Assembly: GCA_019347995.1 (NCBI GenBank)
Contig: JAHWKH010000095.1
Location: 1 to 7,821 of the forward strand
DNA length: 7,821 nucleotides
Direction of reading: 5' to 3'
Source of the DNA: Gemmatimonadota bacterium
GTDB lineage: Bacteria > Gemmatimonadota > Gemmatimonadetes > Longimicrobiales > UBA6960
Shown: positions 7,499-7,821 of the stretch, piece after piece
How positions within the stretch are numbered: position 1 is the stretch's first letter
How the letters are laid out: each line of letters starts with the position of its first letter
Program-made: the position numbers and the translations under genes
Notes under the pieces: model-generated
What the model was told of the DNA's origin: nothing
Database searches by the model: none
Seen by the model: the letters and a program-made list of their open reading frames with translations, nothing else

Positions 7499-7512
7499 CG
7501 GGGCCGGCCCCG
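7499..7512. terminator. Perfect 14-bp GC palindrome just after the transport operon, possible 3' end structure
   Basis: CGGGGCCGGCCCCG is self-complementary and begins 10 nt after the last permease stop. The flanking GAGGAG (7493-7498) is complementary to CTCCTC (7525-7530), so a larger branched hairpin is possible. No T-tract follows, so this is not a canonical intrinsic terminator. It might stabilise the 3' end or be chance in such GC-rich DNA. Confidence 0.3.
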
Positions 7513-7554
7513 ATGTCGAGGGATCTCCTCACCCGCCCTTCGTGCGGTGGCGCG

Positions 7555-7581
7555 GGAACCCGCGGCCGTCAGGCGCGTCTA
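7555..7581 (+). promoter_or_regulatory. ECF-sigma-like promoter, copy A
   Basis: GGAACC (7555-7560) is followed after 15 nt by CGTCTA (7576-7581). A GGAAC-type -35 with a CGTC/TCTA-type -10 at 15-17 nt is the general pattern of extracytoplasmic-function sigma promoters. The -35 sits in a small palindrome, CGCGGGAACCCGCG (7551-7564). It points toward the exported-protein gene starting at 7706. A related element lies 46 bp downstream. Confidence 0.45.
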
Positions 7582-7600
7582 CTCACGGGGTGGCGGCGCG

Positions 7601-7628
7601 GGAACCGGCGACCCTCCGGCGCCGTACT
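7601..7628 (+). promoter_or_regulatory. ECF-sigma-like promoter, copy B
   Basis: GGAACC (7601-7606) is followed after 16 nt by CGTACT (7623-7628). The 12-mer GGCGCGGGAACC containing the -35 is identical to that of copy A (7549-7560 and 7595-7606). The spacer also keeps a GGCG core and a trailing ACT. Transcription from here would give a leader of about 70 nt before the ATG at 7706. Confidence 0.45.
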
Positions 7629-7691
7629 TCTGGCCGGGCTCCCCGGTACCGTCCCCTCCGAGCCGCCTTTTCCCCGGTGGCCCCCCGAACC

Positions 7692-7697
7692 TAGCTT
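7692..7697 (+). promoter_or_regulatory. TANNNT -10-like box (TAGCTT) 8 nt before the next start codon
   Basis: TAGCTT matches the TANNNT form of a housekeeping -10 element. Transcription would start near 7704, giving a leader of about 2 nt before ATG 7706, in effect a leaderless mRNA. No Shine-Dalgarno lies before that ATG, which fits. The -35 region (a TTTTCC at 7668-7673, 18-nt spacer) is weak. Confidence 0.4.
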
Positions 7698-7705
7698 GTG
7701 CGCCC

Positions 7706-7821
7706 ATGACAGCTCGTACGGCAGCCATTTACCGACCCTCCCTCGCGTGCGCGGTCCTCGCAGCGCTGGCCCTGGGGCCGTGCCTTCCGGCGTCGGCGTC
7801 GGCCCAGGTGGCGTCCGACGA
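7706..7821 (+). CDS. N-terminal part of an exported protein (signal peptide only; truncated by window end)
   Basis: ATG 7706 opens a frame of 38 full codons that runs to the window edge without a stop. The product is an almost ideal Sec signal peptide. It has an n-region MTARTAAIYRPS with two Arg before a Tyr-Arg-Pro-Ser turn, a hydrophobic core LACAVLAALALGP, and a c-region PASASA before QVASD. Signal peptidase I cleavage is predicted after A-S-A (near residue 33). A Cys occurs in the core, but not in a lipobox context. The mature protein is outside the window, so function cannot be assigned. The gene sits 216 nt after the transport operon, behind two ECF-like motifs and a -10-like box, so it is probably a separate transcription unit. 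Confidence 0.72.
   Translation, partial: MTARTAAIYRPSLACAVLAALALGPCLPASASAQVASD

Larger units (their letters stand above)
7546..7628 (+). repeat. Imperfect tandem direct repeat, two units about 46 bp apart
   Basis: Unit 1 (from 7546) and unit 2 (from 7589) both begin GGTGGC. They share GGCGCGGGAACC and then agree at roughly two thirds of the following 18 positions before a CGT-ACT end. Unit 2 has an extra GGC near its start. The conserved parts coincide with the -35 and -10 boxes of the two ECF-like promoter calls, which suggests a duplicated promoter rather than random repetition. Confidence 0.5.

Noticed and set aside
7676..7691. A third copy of the repeat (GGTGGC, 5 nt, then GAACC) just before the exported-protein gene
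   Set aside because: No CGT-type -10 lies at 15-17 nt after it; the nearest CGTAC is 23 nt away and inside the coding region. The match is probably chance.
7443..7694. A + strand frame of about 83 codons across the permease end and the intergenic region
   Set aside because: It overlaps the permease in another frame, is Arg/Pro-rich, has no convincing ribosome-binding site, and its 3' half lies over the repeat/promoter elements.

Overview
This is a GC-rich bacterial window; hand counts of sample lines give about 74-77% G+C. It reads almost entirely on the + strand. Overall composition, a '6-bladed beta-propeller' protein of the type abundant in Gemmatimonadota, and near-total G/C at third codon positions suggest Gemmatimonadota or a similar high-GC environmental lineage. 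This assignment is an inference from protein style, not from a marker gene. The sequence could come from a metagenome assembly.

Layout. (1) 2-1405 is an ORF open at the window's left edge. Its first ~75 codons look like the C-terminal end of a DUF4838-type (glycoside-hydrolase-like) protein. The rest is a 6-bladed beta-propeller protein without the signal peptide such proteins normally carry. The two parts meet at a short shared motif, and base composition changes there, so this is either a real fusion or a chimeric join. (2) 1504-2880 is an 11-TM sodium-coupled transporter of the NSS/SNF family. (3) 2905-7489 is a complete BMP-type ABC importer: lipoprotein binding protein, double ATPase, and two permeases. 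It is the same arrangement as the nucleoside importers NupNOPQ of Bacillus and BmpA-NupABC of Lactococcus. (4) 7490-7705 is an intergenic region with a GC palindrome just after the operon, two tandem ECF-sigma-like promoter motifs, and a TANNNT -10-like box 8 nt before the next ATG. (5) 7706-7821 is the start of a new gene encoding an exported protein, cut by the window end.

How it works together. The NSS gene and the four ABC genes are tightly packed: gaps of 24 and 16 nt, then overlaps of 4 and 8 nt. Only the first cistron has a strong Shine-Dalgarno, so they probably form one transcription unit with coupled translation. The product would be a scavenging module: Na+-driven uptake of an amino acid or related amine, plus ATP-driven uptake of a nucleoside-like solute delivered by a lipid-anchored binding protein. 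The downstream exported protein appears to be a separate unit with its own, possibly stress-sigma-dependent, promoters.

I see no CRISPR array, transposon, tRNA/rRNA, toxin-antitoxin or defence locus, and no clearly novel system. The most notable points are the fused first ORF and the tandem ECF-like promoter pair.
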